Assembly: GCA_019614645.1 (NCBI GenBank)
Contig: JABWDB010000012.1
Coordinates: forward strand, 6,386,001-6,450,000
Reading direction: 5' to 3'
DNA length: 64,000 bases
From: Stratiolaelaps scimitus
Lineage: Eukaryota; Arthropoda; Arachnida; Mesostigmata; Laelapidae
Shown here: positions 25,109 through 36,600 of the stretch, piece by piece
Layout of the letters: each line of letters begins with the position of its first letter
Numbering within the stretch: position 1 is the first letter of the stretch
Notes under the pieces: generated by a model
Database searches by the model: none
What the model was told of the DNA's origin: nothing
The model's input: the letters and a program-made list of their open reading frames with translations, nothing else
Translations under genes and position numbers: made by a program

Positions 25109-25332
25109 CGAGCCCGGTGGTCTGGTGATGCATTCGGGTGCGCCTGCCTTGCGCACCTCTCGGAGTCTTGCGCACCCCTACGTATTGCACCCCTCGGAGG
25201 GGTGCAATACGTAGGGATGCCCACAGGGTTCGATCCCCACCGTTGGACATTTGCGTTTGTGGGGGGTCGGCCTTATGAAGCAATATCGAAAGCAGTTGTA
25301 CCGTGGACTGAGTTAAATGTTTAAGGCTGTAC
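25109..25332 (+). repeat. SINE family B, copy 2 (with internal palindrome)
   Basis: A pol III type 2 promoter is visible: A box TGGTCTGGTGATGC at about 25119 and B box GGTTCGATCCCC at about 25227. The body ends CAGTTGTACCGTGGACTG and TTTAAGGCTGT, shared with copy 3. This copy is longer than the others because a ~60-bp insertion containing a 41-bp palindrome (25176-25216) sits between the two boxes. It is tRNA-derived by architecture; the parental tRNA is not identified. Confidence 0.85.
25176..25216. repeat. 41-bp perfect palindrome inside the SINE
   Basis: Two 20-bp arms (CCCTACGTATTGCACCCCTC and its exact complement) flank a single G at 25196. The right arm is the ordinary SINE sequence (GCAATACGTAGGG), so the left arm is an inverted local copy of it. 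Confidence 0.95.
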
Positions 25333-28300
25333 AATTTATCGTACAATTACAATTTAACCAGATATTTTCACGAATTGTACATGCATACACATGCAGGTGT
25401 AGGGCCAAAAATGTAGGCTTTATGCTGTTGGGAATGGGGTGGCCTTCCGTTTCGAAATATGTAACTTTCCCGTTAGGAGAGAAGTAGGTTCACACTTGCG
25501 GTAGAGGATGATTTATTGGCTGTCTACCTCAGGTTAGCTGGGAACGTACATCTCTTATACACATAAACAGTGGGCCCACTTCGGGCGTAGGTTTTGACCC
25601 AGCCTATATTTTGAAGGACACACGAAATTAGGTGTCTTGAGCATTCGTGTATAGATTGAACAAAGAATGGGTGCCCGTAGGGAGTACAAAGGGCTTCACT
25701 TGTGCGCGCATTCGCACACTCTTAGTTGGTGAAATCAACGCATTAATAGAACGTGCTATCCCTTACCGAAACAGACCTCTGGATGCAAGATCATTATGGA
25801 TACTGTCTGCAAGATCGTCTCACAGCAAACTAATGAGTAGCTTGCTTTAACCGTTAGATACAACAGAATTATTAAGATTTCGTGTGCCCACAGATAAATA
25901 CTTGCACTAACACATTTGTTTAATTACTTACCTCTTGGCTTATTCCTATTGTGGTTTTATAGGTGGCCCTCAGCTGTCTTCGGCTGACCCTCAAACAGGT
26001 CAAACCTTCCCCCTTCGACTTCGGTTTCTGTCATCGAGATCTTCCTTATCTAACCGAATTTATTTTTTTGTATCGCATCACAGAAATGTCTTTCGTTGGT
26101 GCCCCTCGTTATAGAACGACGTGTTGTATATATGGAACCTCACTGCAAATCAGTGCAATTTTTGCATGTATCCAACTAGTAATAATAATAACAATAAGGA
26201 AGAATTATATAGGAAGAATAATATAATAAATATCTGGATAGTCGGTTGAGACGTCTCCCTCAATCATCTTTCCTCTGACATTTTCAAGTTTGTCCAGATA
26301 TGACTATAATCATTATGATGTTCTCAAATGCACCGCTTCCGTATGCGCTTGTTCCTACGGTGCCAGTCACAACGCTTGGTGCCTGGCTGGTGTAGGTGGT
26401 CCCGCAAAGCCAAGGGGAAGTCTCTACTAGAGTCAAGTCGGCGTAGCCGCACCATACAGTGACTCACCGCCCCACCCATGTGTGTGACCGTAAGTTTTCG
26501 GTCTCATTGTCGTCCCATTTAGATTGCCTCTTAGGACATGCGTTCTTCATCCTCTTTGAGACAAACGTCAAATGGGCGGATGTCCAAGGGGATGTCGTAG
26601 GACACTTTGTCTCTGTTCCTCTCTCTCTCTCTATTTCTTGGCCTTTTTTTTGGCCTTTCCTGCTCATGCTATTGCGTCCACCATGAGGTTGACCACGGCC
26701 AACTCCTTACCGCTCTTCGTACTGGCGCCGCAATGGCTTTCCCTGTGAATGCGACTTTGTCGAGATTCTCCCTTCAACTTGCCGGCTCTGCCTTTTTGAC
26801 CCCTTAGTGGGTTCTCGGCTGGACGGCTGACGTGGCCAAGACTCCCCCCTCACAAAAGATAGATAGTGTGAGTGAGACAGAGACAGAGAGAGAGAGATGG
26901 CCAAAAAAAGGAGTTGTCCGCGAGCGGCTGGATTTGTGTTTAGTTCTCGTCTCGTCAATCTCGACGCGTCCTCCCATCGTCCTACCCATACCGCGCGGGC
27001 GATTGTGGTAGCCCAAAGTTGCTCTGCCATGAGTCTGCATTCCATACGCGTTCGCTTCTTCATTGCCGCTATTTCCGTTCGCTTGCCGCCTCGGCCTCGC
27101 GTGGCCGCGCAGTAAAAAAAAATCGCTATGAACAATCTGCCGCCACCGCCGCCACCACCGTCGATGACGAGTGTCAACGATAAAAGCTGCAGGAAGAGTG
27201 GACGTCGCGGCAATAGACGGGAACACAGGGGCGAGGACGGCATGAAAAGAAAGTATATGTATTCTGGTATACGATATGTGAGAGAGTTCGCGGAGGGGGC
27301 GTTGCGCGGCGGGGCTTGCTCGGATAGAGATGCATCAGGATCGACGGCAGAGGGGGGGGGGGGCGCTGTGGGGTGGTTGGCGGCAACGAATACGGTTAGG
27401 TTATCTATGTCTGTCCAACCCTGTCTCTCTTCTGTATGTGTATTGGTATTGCTGTGACCGAATTGGCATGCGGTATCGCTCGTGTAAGGAAAATGAGACG
27501 ACAGCTATCCAGCCAGCCACAGCTGAGGAGGCGAGAAAAACGGCGGGAGACGTGAAGAGATGGGCGGGGGGTAGGGGGCAGCTAGATGCCGTCGTAGCAG
27601 CAGCAGCAGCAGGCCGCTTGCAGCTACCGTCGGCCGCGCCAACAACCAACGAGAAGAAGCAGTAACAGCAGCAGCAGCCGTAGGAGTCACAGCACCACAA
27701 TCCGCGGCCGTGTGGGAGGAGGCCGAAGCCTCTCCTCAACGAGAGCGTGGCGGGGAATGGGGGATAGCTCAGGCAGGATCCCATCTTAGCCTGGGCCCCG
27801 GGACGTCCCTTCGCGACGACTATTACTCAGATTTATCGCCTAAATGTCACACCCCCTTGGCCGACTTCTCCAGCATCACCAGCCGGGGTCACACTAGGCG
27901 GGCTCAGCCCAGGCCAGGCCAGGCCGACCAACCCAACCGAGCCTGCCACGTTCCTATATCTCCACGGCTCTCGACTCATCCTCCCATTCGTTCTTCCCTT
28001 GCTATCGCTGTCTGGCCTGTTCTGTTACCCGTTGGTAGGCACTTTCATCCGCGTTTCTTTCCTTCTTGCTTTTGCCGCTCGCGTCTATCGTCCGTTCGCT
28101 TGCTCGCCTGGACCCACCCGAAGCCCCAGCCCCCGCCGCCCTTGCTGGATCTTTTCTTGCTCCGTCTTCTCGCGTCCTGCCACTCCCTACGTCTCTGGCC
28201 AGTTAGCTCTAGCGATTTTGCCGCCAGCGAGCACAGACAGGAAAGGAATCGCACAATTAAACGCCTCCATAGATAACCACCCCTAACGGGCCCCCGTCGC

Positions 28301-29054
28301 CCCCCCCCCCCGCGCGCGCTTGCCGACCAAAGCAGCCCGGAACAGCCATCTCGCCATCTCTCTAGCGTTCATCTCATCTTCTCTCTTCGCCACTCAACAC
28401 GATGACGCCTCTTACTCGGGTGGTTGTCGTCTTCGTCCTGCTCGACGATTGCAGGCCTGCGTCCAGACATTTCTGGGGGGAATACGACAGCTAGCAGGGC
28501 AATTCATGGCGGGGCAGTCGGCTCATGGCCGAAGACGCCCCCAATGGGCTAGCCCGTAGAGGCGCGCGGGGCCAACTTCCTCCCTGTCGTTGGCTCCGTC
28601 TAGCTGGAGACTAGAGACGACGACAACACGATGGCCGTCAAGGGTCGTCGGAGCGACGACCACCGCGAGGGTCCCCCAGTGGCTGCTATCGCGGGCTAGG
28701 GGCGGGCGGGGGGAGGTTCTCGGCGAAAAAGCTCTCTTGCGAGAAGCCTAGCGCTTTGTCTGCCACTGACTCTGCTCGGGAAGAAGTTAGTGTTGGAGAG
28801 GGAGGTGGGGAGAGAGAAAGAGACAGAGAAAAAGTCGACGAGGAAGAGCCACGCAGAAACGACGCGAAGGCGGTGACGGCGGCAACGCGAGGGGACACAA
28901 TAAGATAACAGATCGCAGATAACTGATAATGAGAATCATGCTTTTGGTCCTGCGGCGCCCGTCCTGCTGCCGCTGCCGGAGTGGGCACTCCGCGCACTGC
29001 GTGTTCCGTTGGCCACAGTTGCTCCGCTGTGAGGAACGGTGAGGACCTTCCAGT

Positions 29055-29086
29055 TTCTCTCTCGCTCTCTCTCTCTCTCTCTCTCG
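29055..29086. repeat. (CT)n tract
   Basis: CT dinucleotides interrupted by CG. It pairs with the (GA)n tract at 29137. Confidence 0.9.
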
Positions 29087-29136
29087 CTACCCACCGCGTT
29101 GTACGGTTAACAGTGGGGAAAAAACGAACAGACACA

Positions 29137-29160
29137 AGAGAGCGAGAGAGAGAGAGAGAG
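29137..29160. repeat. (GA)n tract
   Basis: GAGAGCGAGAGAGAGAGAGA, complementary to the (CT)n tract about 50 bp upstream, including its CG interruption. Confidence 0.9.
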
Positions 29161-30583
29161 ATGAGCCTGGCAGCAGCAGAACTAGTAGCAGACCCAACTC
29201 CACCACCTCATCTTACTGCCGCTGTGTCCACGATCGCGCATCCGACGGACGACGGCTGAAGGACGGCAGCTGATCTTGTTAAGTGGGGAATTATGGCCGG
29301 CGGCGGCCGCCGCCGCTGGGCCGGCCACCGGACGGCCGTCGGCGCCGTCAAACAACCGGGCAAGAGGGCCTCCCGAAAGCAGAGGAAAGCATTAGCACAT
29401 CTAGGCAGCACCCGCCACCGCCGCCGCCGCTGCCAAGTTAACGTTGTGACAAGGGTGACGGTACGACAACAGCGGGCAGGAGTGCGACGAGGCAAAGATT
29501 GCTACAAAAATTCACCACCATCACGGCGGACGGCGACAAGTGCAGCGCCAGCCACGAACACCGGCGATGTTCTCATCACTGGCGGCTCGTCCACCGCGCC
29601 ACTCGTCAGGAGGCTCCACCCTCGTATACACGACGCTCGCGTGTGTATACGACTTTTCGCCTAATAGCAACGATGCCGGCAAGTCGACAGCTCTAATCCC
29701 TGGCGCCGTGGCGTTGTTAGCGAACACCGCGACCGCCCTGTAGGCGACGAGGCATCATACGTAGACGCGGGCCGTTATTTTTCGTGTTTCATCGTCGCGA
29801 GCCAACTATTACGACCGGTAGCTGGCCTGGCCTGTTCTCTGGCTTTGTTTTGCTTTCAACGATACGTTCTCGTGCGGGCTGGCACGATAGCGTGATGCGT
29901 CGAATACAACAGGAGTATGTAGGAGGGATTTAGCGTTTCTTGCCGAAATATGTCGCCTGTCAATGATAAATCATGACGGTGACGATTGTGATGATGAAGA
30001 AGATGATGATGATTATTATTAGAATTATACATACGGGAGTAGATATACGGAGTAATAGGCGTTATTATTATTATCTTCTTCACAATTGTTTTTGTGCATT
30101 TATTCACATGAAAGAAGGCACCGCGCTGGGCATACGGTCGCCTTCTGCTAAATGTGCACGTGTGGGATCATACAAGTGAGCTGGGCAGTTTTTGTTCTTG
30201 GCAATTTCAATAAGTTTTAATGCCGGCGTGACAGTTGGTTGTATAATACAAACGTATACAAGTAGCTGTTGGTCGCAGTTATATATATTCATATATATAT
30301 ATATAATTATTGAGATTGGTATCGCTTGTTGCAGCAACTGGTGAACGGTCCCCTCCAGCAGCTGTTGCAGCTGTTGTTCTCCAGCTGTCGCATCCAGTCA
30401 AAGTCAGCTGGAGAATCTCGGTCTATCCACGGGCGTTTGTAGTTCTCTTTTCTATGGAAAAAGGGTTTGTCTGGCCCGCGCCAACATCGCGCTGGTATTG
30501 GCCTTTCCTCCCCGTTTCAGACCGCCACCGGTCGACGGCCCCTCATAAGCGGGTGGGCACGAGGTATCACTCGTTGCGTCTAG

Positions 30584-30640
30584 CAACAACAACAACAACA
30601 ACAGAAATAACAACGTCAACAGCAGCAACAACAACAGTAA
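30584..30640. repeat. (CAA)n/(CAG)n triplet repeat
   Basis: CAA units followed by imperfect CAA/CAG/GCA units. Confidence 0.8.
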
Positions 30641-32460
30641 CAGGCACATGTTCCGCTGTATTTGTGACGTAGTAACTGTCCAGAGAGCACTGTGACGTCG
30701 ACGTGTGCGGGTGGGTGCGTCTGGTGCAAAAATCCAGCCGGTGACATGACGGGAGGATAAAACGGTTGGGATAGGGTGTCAGCCCGATGGGGGTGTTTGC
30801 TTGGTGGCGTCGGCGGCGTCGGCGGCAACAGCAGGCGAGTTGAGTCGAGCCAGACGTCGATCGTAAGCCGCCAAAACACCATCGCTGCATTGGCCCGCGG
30901 TTCACCCGCGTACACAACGTTGTGCACATACCACAATCATACAAGAAGCCACCGCCACAAGTTCCTCCTCAGAACAGAATCAGACAAAACTCACAGGGGT
31001 GAATTGATCCGGGGTCCAGTGATAAGTAAGGGGATTGCGTGCGCGAGGTGGCGGCGGTGGTGGCGGCGGCCGCCAGCCAGTTGTCGACGATGACGTGTGC
31101 GCTTGCGATGCGAGGAGCCTTCCTGAGTTGCAGGAGCGAGGCCGCTTTTACTTTTGTCCTGATCGACGGATGGAAGAGATGAGACGATCAGGCCCGCCCG
31201 AGGTTTTTCCCCTTTCCCTACATGGTCAGACGATCTTGCGATTTGGGATAAAACCGTTTTCTGACCACAGCCAAACATCCACGCCCGCGAGTCGTTTTTG
31301 TCCAGGGTTTCTTGTCGGCGCAGACGTTCATAAATAGTCGGATTCGACTCTCGCACTCGACGCAAGACGCAACCCTGTCTAAGCGCGTTCGCTCTCCGGC
31401 TCTCCTGACCGGGTTAACCCCGTTCAAATGCGGCACTCCCCTCACCCGTGAAGTTCCCACGCCCCATAGGCACGCAAGCAAATAACATCCAGGCGTCAGC
31501 CGACCATGGACCAATTCGCTCCGAACAAAACACGCAATAGCGGTAACGGCCCGGTGCGTTTCCACCGCGCCAACACGAACATTGCCGAGGCGGTTAGCCG
31601 GCCGCAACAAAGCTACACCACTAAGGCGACTAGAGCAAGCAGTACGATGTAAGGGCCAGAATATCATCGTCATTTGTTCCTCTCTCCGAATCCTACTATC
31701 CTCGGCTCAGATTTTCACTCGCGGCGGATTCGTTCACCACTGCCGCCATCACTTGCCTGTGTTCTGCTCGTTCTGATCCGAGCGAGGCTCCCGTCGGGAC
31801 GGGGAACGGCCAGGTTGGCCCGGGCTACCGGTTTGGGGTTCCGATATCTCGGCCTTTGAGTCTGCCCCCATCAACATTCGCGATTTCTTCACTTTTCCCC
31901 TGCCACCACGGCTACTGCCGCCGCCGCCGACGACTTCCCCAATGCCCTGAAGCCAACTGACTCCCAAATCCCGGCTTCGCTCCGAGCGCCATCACTCGCT
32001 CACATCCGTCCACATCAACAACCCCCTCTCTCTCACACCCCGCCCCACGAACCCAACCGCCCCCCCCAAAAAACCCCACAAATCATCGCGTCGCCACTGC
32101 GCCTGAATGTGTTGTGTGAAACAGGCCCCACATCCGGCCGTATCTGCACGCTGGTCCGTCCCTCGTGTAGGCGTCCTATTTTGTCTTGGCTGGGAGGGCT
32201 ATGTTAAGACAGGGTGGGCTTTTCTCATATTTGTTCCACATCGCCTCAGCCCCTCTCTCTCTCTCTCGCTCAGTCTCGCTTTTCTTCGTCTGCGATCTCT
32301 GCTGTCCCGCTATTCCGCGGCGTTCACCCGACGTGGCCGTCATTTGGGCTGTCTGTTTTAGCCATTTCGGCACCCCTCTCGGCATTACCCCTCTTACTGA
32401 CCGGCCCTCTGGCTTCGCGCGGGGGTCTTGAGCAGGCGACTGCAGAAGGATTTGTTGCAA

Positions 32461-32486
32461 TATATATATATATATATATATATATA
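32461..32486. repeat. (TA)n microsatellite
   Basis: About 13 TA units. Confidence 0.95.
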
Positions 32487-33371
32487 CCTGTGCTACTATT
32501 TCTCCTCCCCTGTGCACGGATGTGGCTGCTGTTGCGCCCGCCGGCTGCAAACCACTTCTGCTTGCAGTCAACTGACCCGCAGTCGGTACCTGGCACAACG
32601 ACTAGAGGCGCAGCGACGCGGAGCTCCCAGAGCCCCCACCATGGAGTGGCTGCACCACGTACCGAATGTATTTATGTGGCTGAACAAAACGTGGCGGCCC
32701 CAGACGTTGTTCGTGGTGCGCCAACAGTTGCTAACGCAAGGCGTATAGTCGTGAGCAATGACTTTCAGCACACAGACCGTCCGTCGCACACATCTCCGGT
32801 CAGGCCCCTTGGCCCTGCCGTCTCGGTCTGCAAACAAAAAAATAACAACACTGCCCACATGGATCGCATTGAACCATACCATACACCATATCGAAGTGCT
32901 GTCCGAACAGAGGTCCGATGTGTCTGGTCAACTCGAGTGAACCACCGTTCGATTGCGCGGGACTGTCTGCTTGGACCGCTTACATCAACAGCCAACTCGG
33001 CTTGGCAGTGCTGAATAAATGTGTGCCCCTACCCTCATTGTTGTCCGCGTCATTACCCACCTCGCTCTTCTCCTTGACTGTCTTCCCGGAGCTTGTTCGT
33101 TTTTGTTACGTTGTTTTCTTGAGCCTCTCGGTCAATATTCGTTTTGGCGTTTTTTTTTGCCACTAACGTAAATCCGATCGAAGTTTCCGGCGCGCTTTCC
33201 CGGGGAAAACATACGCTCAGGTTTATGGCTACTACCCATGGCTGCAGCTTTCGACTCCTCATGCATAATATGTGGTGGAGTCGGCACGTTATAGTCGATG
33301 GTTTCTATGGATACTATATTGCTTGTGGGTCTGTTAGACGTTTGGATTCGGTGGTCGACGCATCACCAAGG

Positions 33372-33424
33372 TTAAAGGTTTTATTGGTGGCTTGCTAAAG
33401 GAACTGCACTTTTACAGTGCTTAA
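33372..33424 (-). repeat. SINE family A, copy 2 (3' tail only)
   Basis: AAAGGTTTTATTGGTGGCTT and AAAGGAACTGCACTTTTACA are the reverse complement of the tail of the full copy that starts about 40 bp further on. The two therefore point away from each other at their tails. Confidence 0.75.
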
Positions 33425-33461
33425 AAAAACAAGAGCAGAAGCATTCATACTCAGTGCTGTG

Positions 33462-33602
33462 GCGATTGGACGGTGGCTGAGTGGTCTGTGGGAAGCCGGA
33501 GCTCGGCTGGCTCGAGCTGTGTTCGACACCTGATGTGAGGACATTTAATAAGAGAACTTGTTAAGCATTGTACAAATTACAGTTCCTTTAATAAATCAAT
33601 GA
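33462..33602 (+). repeat. SINE family A, copy 3 (full length)
   Basis: Head: A box GTGGCTGAGTGGTC at 33472 and B box TGTTCGACACC at about 33526, spaced as in a tRNA gene. Body: GAGGACATTTAATAAGAGAA and CTTGTTAAGCATTGTACAAA. Tail: ACAGTTCCTTTAATAAATCAA. The order head-body-tail is the same in the copies at 50812, 58536 and 61168. There is no poly(A) tail; the family ends in an AATAAA-like motif. Confidence 0.85.
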
Positions 33603-36600
33603 ACTTTTACATTGACCTGTGTGCTTGGGCGCCGGCAGAACTTGAAAAGTTTCTTTTTGTGCAACGGAAACTATTGCTAGACATTGTTTGTATTTGTGTG
33701 TTCGCCGATCAGAGGACCTTTTTCCTCGCACGCCACCACTCTTGTTCGGTGAGCGAACTCTACGTTAGAGTACAGTTGGCTCGAACCGGAGCACAACTAT
33801 AATACATTCATTGATCGCAGTTCGATTCAACGATGGTCCCCAGCTCATGAGCGATCGGAAACAATTCGCCAAAAACAAACTCTGAGAGTGTTTGTTCTTC
33901 TGGCGAGGTCCCACTGCTAAACAGTGGGAAAGTGTACCATAGGAAGGGCACAGAGACCAAGGGTATCGATACCTCCCCGACTCCAGGCCCGACACTTCTC
34001 TATTGTTGCTGTTGTTATTGCGTCCGTTGTCGTTGTTCTTGGTGCTGTCGCCGCTGTTGGAAACCCGTTGGTTGGGGCGGGTAAAAACCTCCGCCCGCAG
34101 AACGACGCCGAGGGGTCAGCTGGCCGCCGAGCAAAGCCGCGCCCGCGACAGCAGTGGCCGGGTCGACAGCTTTGCCGTTCTCCGGTTGCCCTGATCGCGT
34201 TTGGCGCCGTCCAACTCGTACGACTGCTGCAGCTATAGCTAATCCGTATGCCGATAAAAATGATCAATTCGCATTGAGGCTGTGGCTCATCCAGAACGCC
34301 GGCGTTGGCGCAGAGAACGAGAGGAGGTCGGTACGTCGACTGTCTCCCGGTGCCGGGCAACAACTCGGCTCCGAAGGCTCCCCAGCCTTCGGAGTATTCC
34401 GGGGTGGTGCCAACGGAGGGAGTCTGATGGTTGCGATACTCAATTCTTCATCTCTCTGGATGGTCGCTGGATGTGTGCTCCACGATCGTTGCTACGTCCG
34501 CTAGTGTGAATGAGTGCGGCAGTTGTATCGCTGTGGACGAAGCCGCCATTATGTCCTACCACCGTTTTTCCCCTAGGTCCCCCTCTCCTGCCTTACAATC
34601 CCCTCAAAATATCTCTTTTCCCGAGCTCTCTTTCTCTCTCACGCACGCGAAAAAGCAGCTCCCTAAACACCCCTCTAAACATCCTCGCCATGCCTAGCCC
34701 CCGCCCCCCGCCCCCCGCCTCTCCACGACTTCACCCCCGTCCGAAGTACATCTTCACCGACCCCGGCGCTTAAACAACCCAGTTGAGAGAGCCCAGTTGT
34801 CTTCGTCGTCCCTTCTCGCCGTTTGCTTCTTGACCGCCGCCGCCGCGGCCGCCGTAACCCTTCGTGCACGCCCCCTATCCGCCACGTCATCCGGCGTCAT
34901 CCCCGCCGTGGCGTACGACTGCCGCCCATTGCTTTACCACTTCCACCACTGCCGATCTCCGCCACCACGGCCACCACTAACGCCAAGACCACCACAACGC
35001 CACCTCCGCTCCTTATTCTTTTCTCCTTCTGCTTCGCTTTCTGATTCAAATCTTTTTCTCTCGCTCTTCATTTCTCTCTCCCGGTCCCCCTCCCTCTTCT
35101 CCCTGCTCCCCTGCCAGAACAGCCGCTCGTCTTGAGCCCGCCACTCTCCACGGCCTCTCCTCAATCGGACGCCATTACTCGTCGGCGTTGCGATTGCTTG
35201 CGGCGCCTGGCGGCGCCTCGCCGCGCGATGCGCTGCGTTGCTGCTATGCGTTGACTACCACAGCCAGCGCCAGCGAAACCGCCACCGTTTCGCGCCCTCT
35301 GTGTTTCGTCGCATTTTCCGCCTTCCCACCTCCCCGGCCATAGTTCCCATCGTTTCGTAGTCCGACCTCCCCTTATCCTCCTATCCATCGTATCCTATCC
35401 CGGCATCCTCTCAGCTTTTCCTCGGTCGGCGTTCCATAGCCCTTCCAAGCAGCCGCGCGCGCTCTCCCACTTTCTCATCGTTGCGGGAGGCCCCTGGCCG
35501 AAACGATGGCGTGGCCCATGGTGCCATCGCGTTTGTCGATTTTTGCCGATTCTTCCGCCCGCCCTGCTCTGGCCCGATCCGGCTCCGCTCAGGCTACAAA
35601 CGGCTGCCGTGCCGTCCGATCATCGGCATCAACACCGAGCAAGAGCGCCGCCGAGACTATCACCAGGACTTCCAACACCGAGTAGTCGCCAGGCAGCAGC
35701 GTTCAGCGGCGTTCGGCATCGCTTGCGAACGGCAACGTTCAGCGTTCCTCGGCCTATGGTCGGTGGTGGCCCCGTCCTTCAGTCGTCGACGAAGAACGTC
35801 TGCGCGAGGCTGCTGGCGAGGCGTGGCGATCCGGATCCCCCGAGCCGAACGCCACAGCCTTTCCTTCTCTCGGCGGCCGTTGCTGCGCCTCAGCACTGTG
35901 GTACAATGTGGCGCTTCGTCCCGGCCATTTCTTCTCCGTTCGTGTTACCCCGTCCCGTCAGCAAAGCCTTGCTGCCTCCCGTCCATTCCTGTTTTCCCAT
36001 TCTTTAGTAGTAGCAGCAGCAGCAGCAGCAGCATTTTTCGTCATCGTCGGGCAGCCCACTCCCAACGTCTTCGTGGCCCCTACTCATGGTCGGCCCACCG
36101 AACGCGACGGGGCGACGTCGGTTCAACGTCATACCGTTTTGCCCTTTTCGGTCGCCACTGCTGCTAGTTGGCGGTTGGCAGGGCCGAGGCCGAGCAACCC
36201 GTTTCGTTGCTTGCCCGTCTGCCGCTTAGATCTTGCCAGTGGTCGTCTCACATCCAGCCCTCGTGCAGCTCCTTCGATCGACTCCGGTTGGCCTCCGTTG
36301 TCCGCCTCGTCTGGGGTTCGCATTTTGTTCCACACCACTCTCCCCCGCAAACCCCGTCGACCAGAAGGGATACTGGCGCCGTTGGAGCCGCAGCGGAACA
36401 AACGGAAAACGCGTCAAAGCCGGCATCGTTCCCGATCCCGAAGGGCAGGGATAGACCGGCCGCTGTTGGCTGTGTTGTTACGCCCAGCCAGCCCCCACAG
36501 CGATTATTTCGTGCCCGGTCATTTTGCTGCAATACCGGCACCCGTCCGGCGCCCCCAGACTCTCCCTTAACAGAAATATGACGAGCACAATCAGTGTAGA

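Larger units (their letters stand above)
25333..33371. other. GC-rich stretch with CT/GA tracts, no supported gene
   Basis: Long frames overlap on both strands (for instance 26707-27243 on - and 32214-33014 on +) and contain only low-complexity or unremarkable sequence. (CT)n, (GA)n, G-runs (27352-27364) and (CAA)n occur repeatedly. I found no domain and no phase-consistent exon pair. Confidence 0.35.

Noticed and set aside
24459..25346. 295-codon - strand open frame
   Set aside because: It runs through SINE family B and its palindrome and has no domain; the frame is incidental.
30452..30649. Poly-Leu - strand frame
   Set aside because: Produced by the (CAA)n/(CAG)n repeat read on the opposite strand.
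32214..33014. 266-codon + frame
   Set aside because: It crosses a (TA)n array (Tyr-Ile run) and overlaps equally open frames on both strands.
35684..36570. 295-codon stop-free + frame
   Set aside because: Two other + frames are also open across much of it, the start is a stop boundary, and the Ala/Ser runs come from (CAG)n. No family seen.
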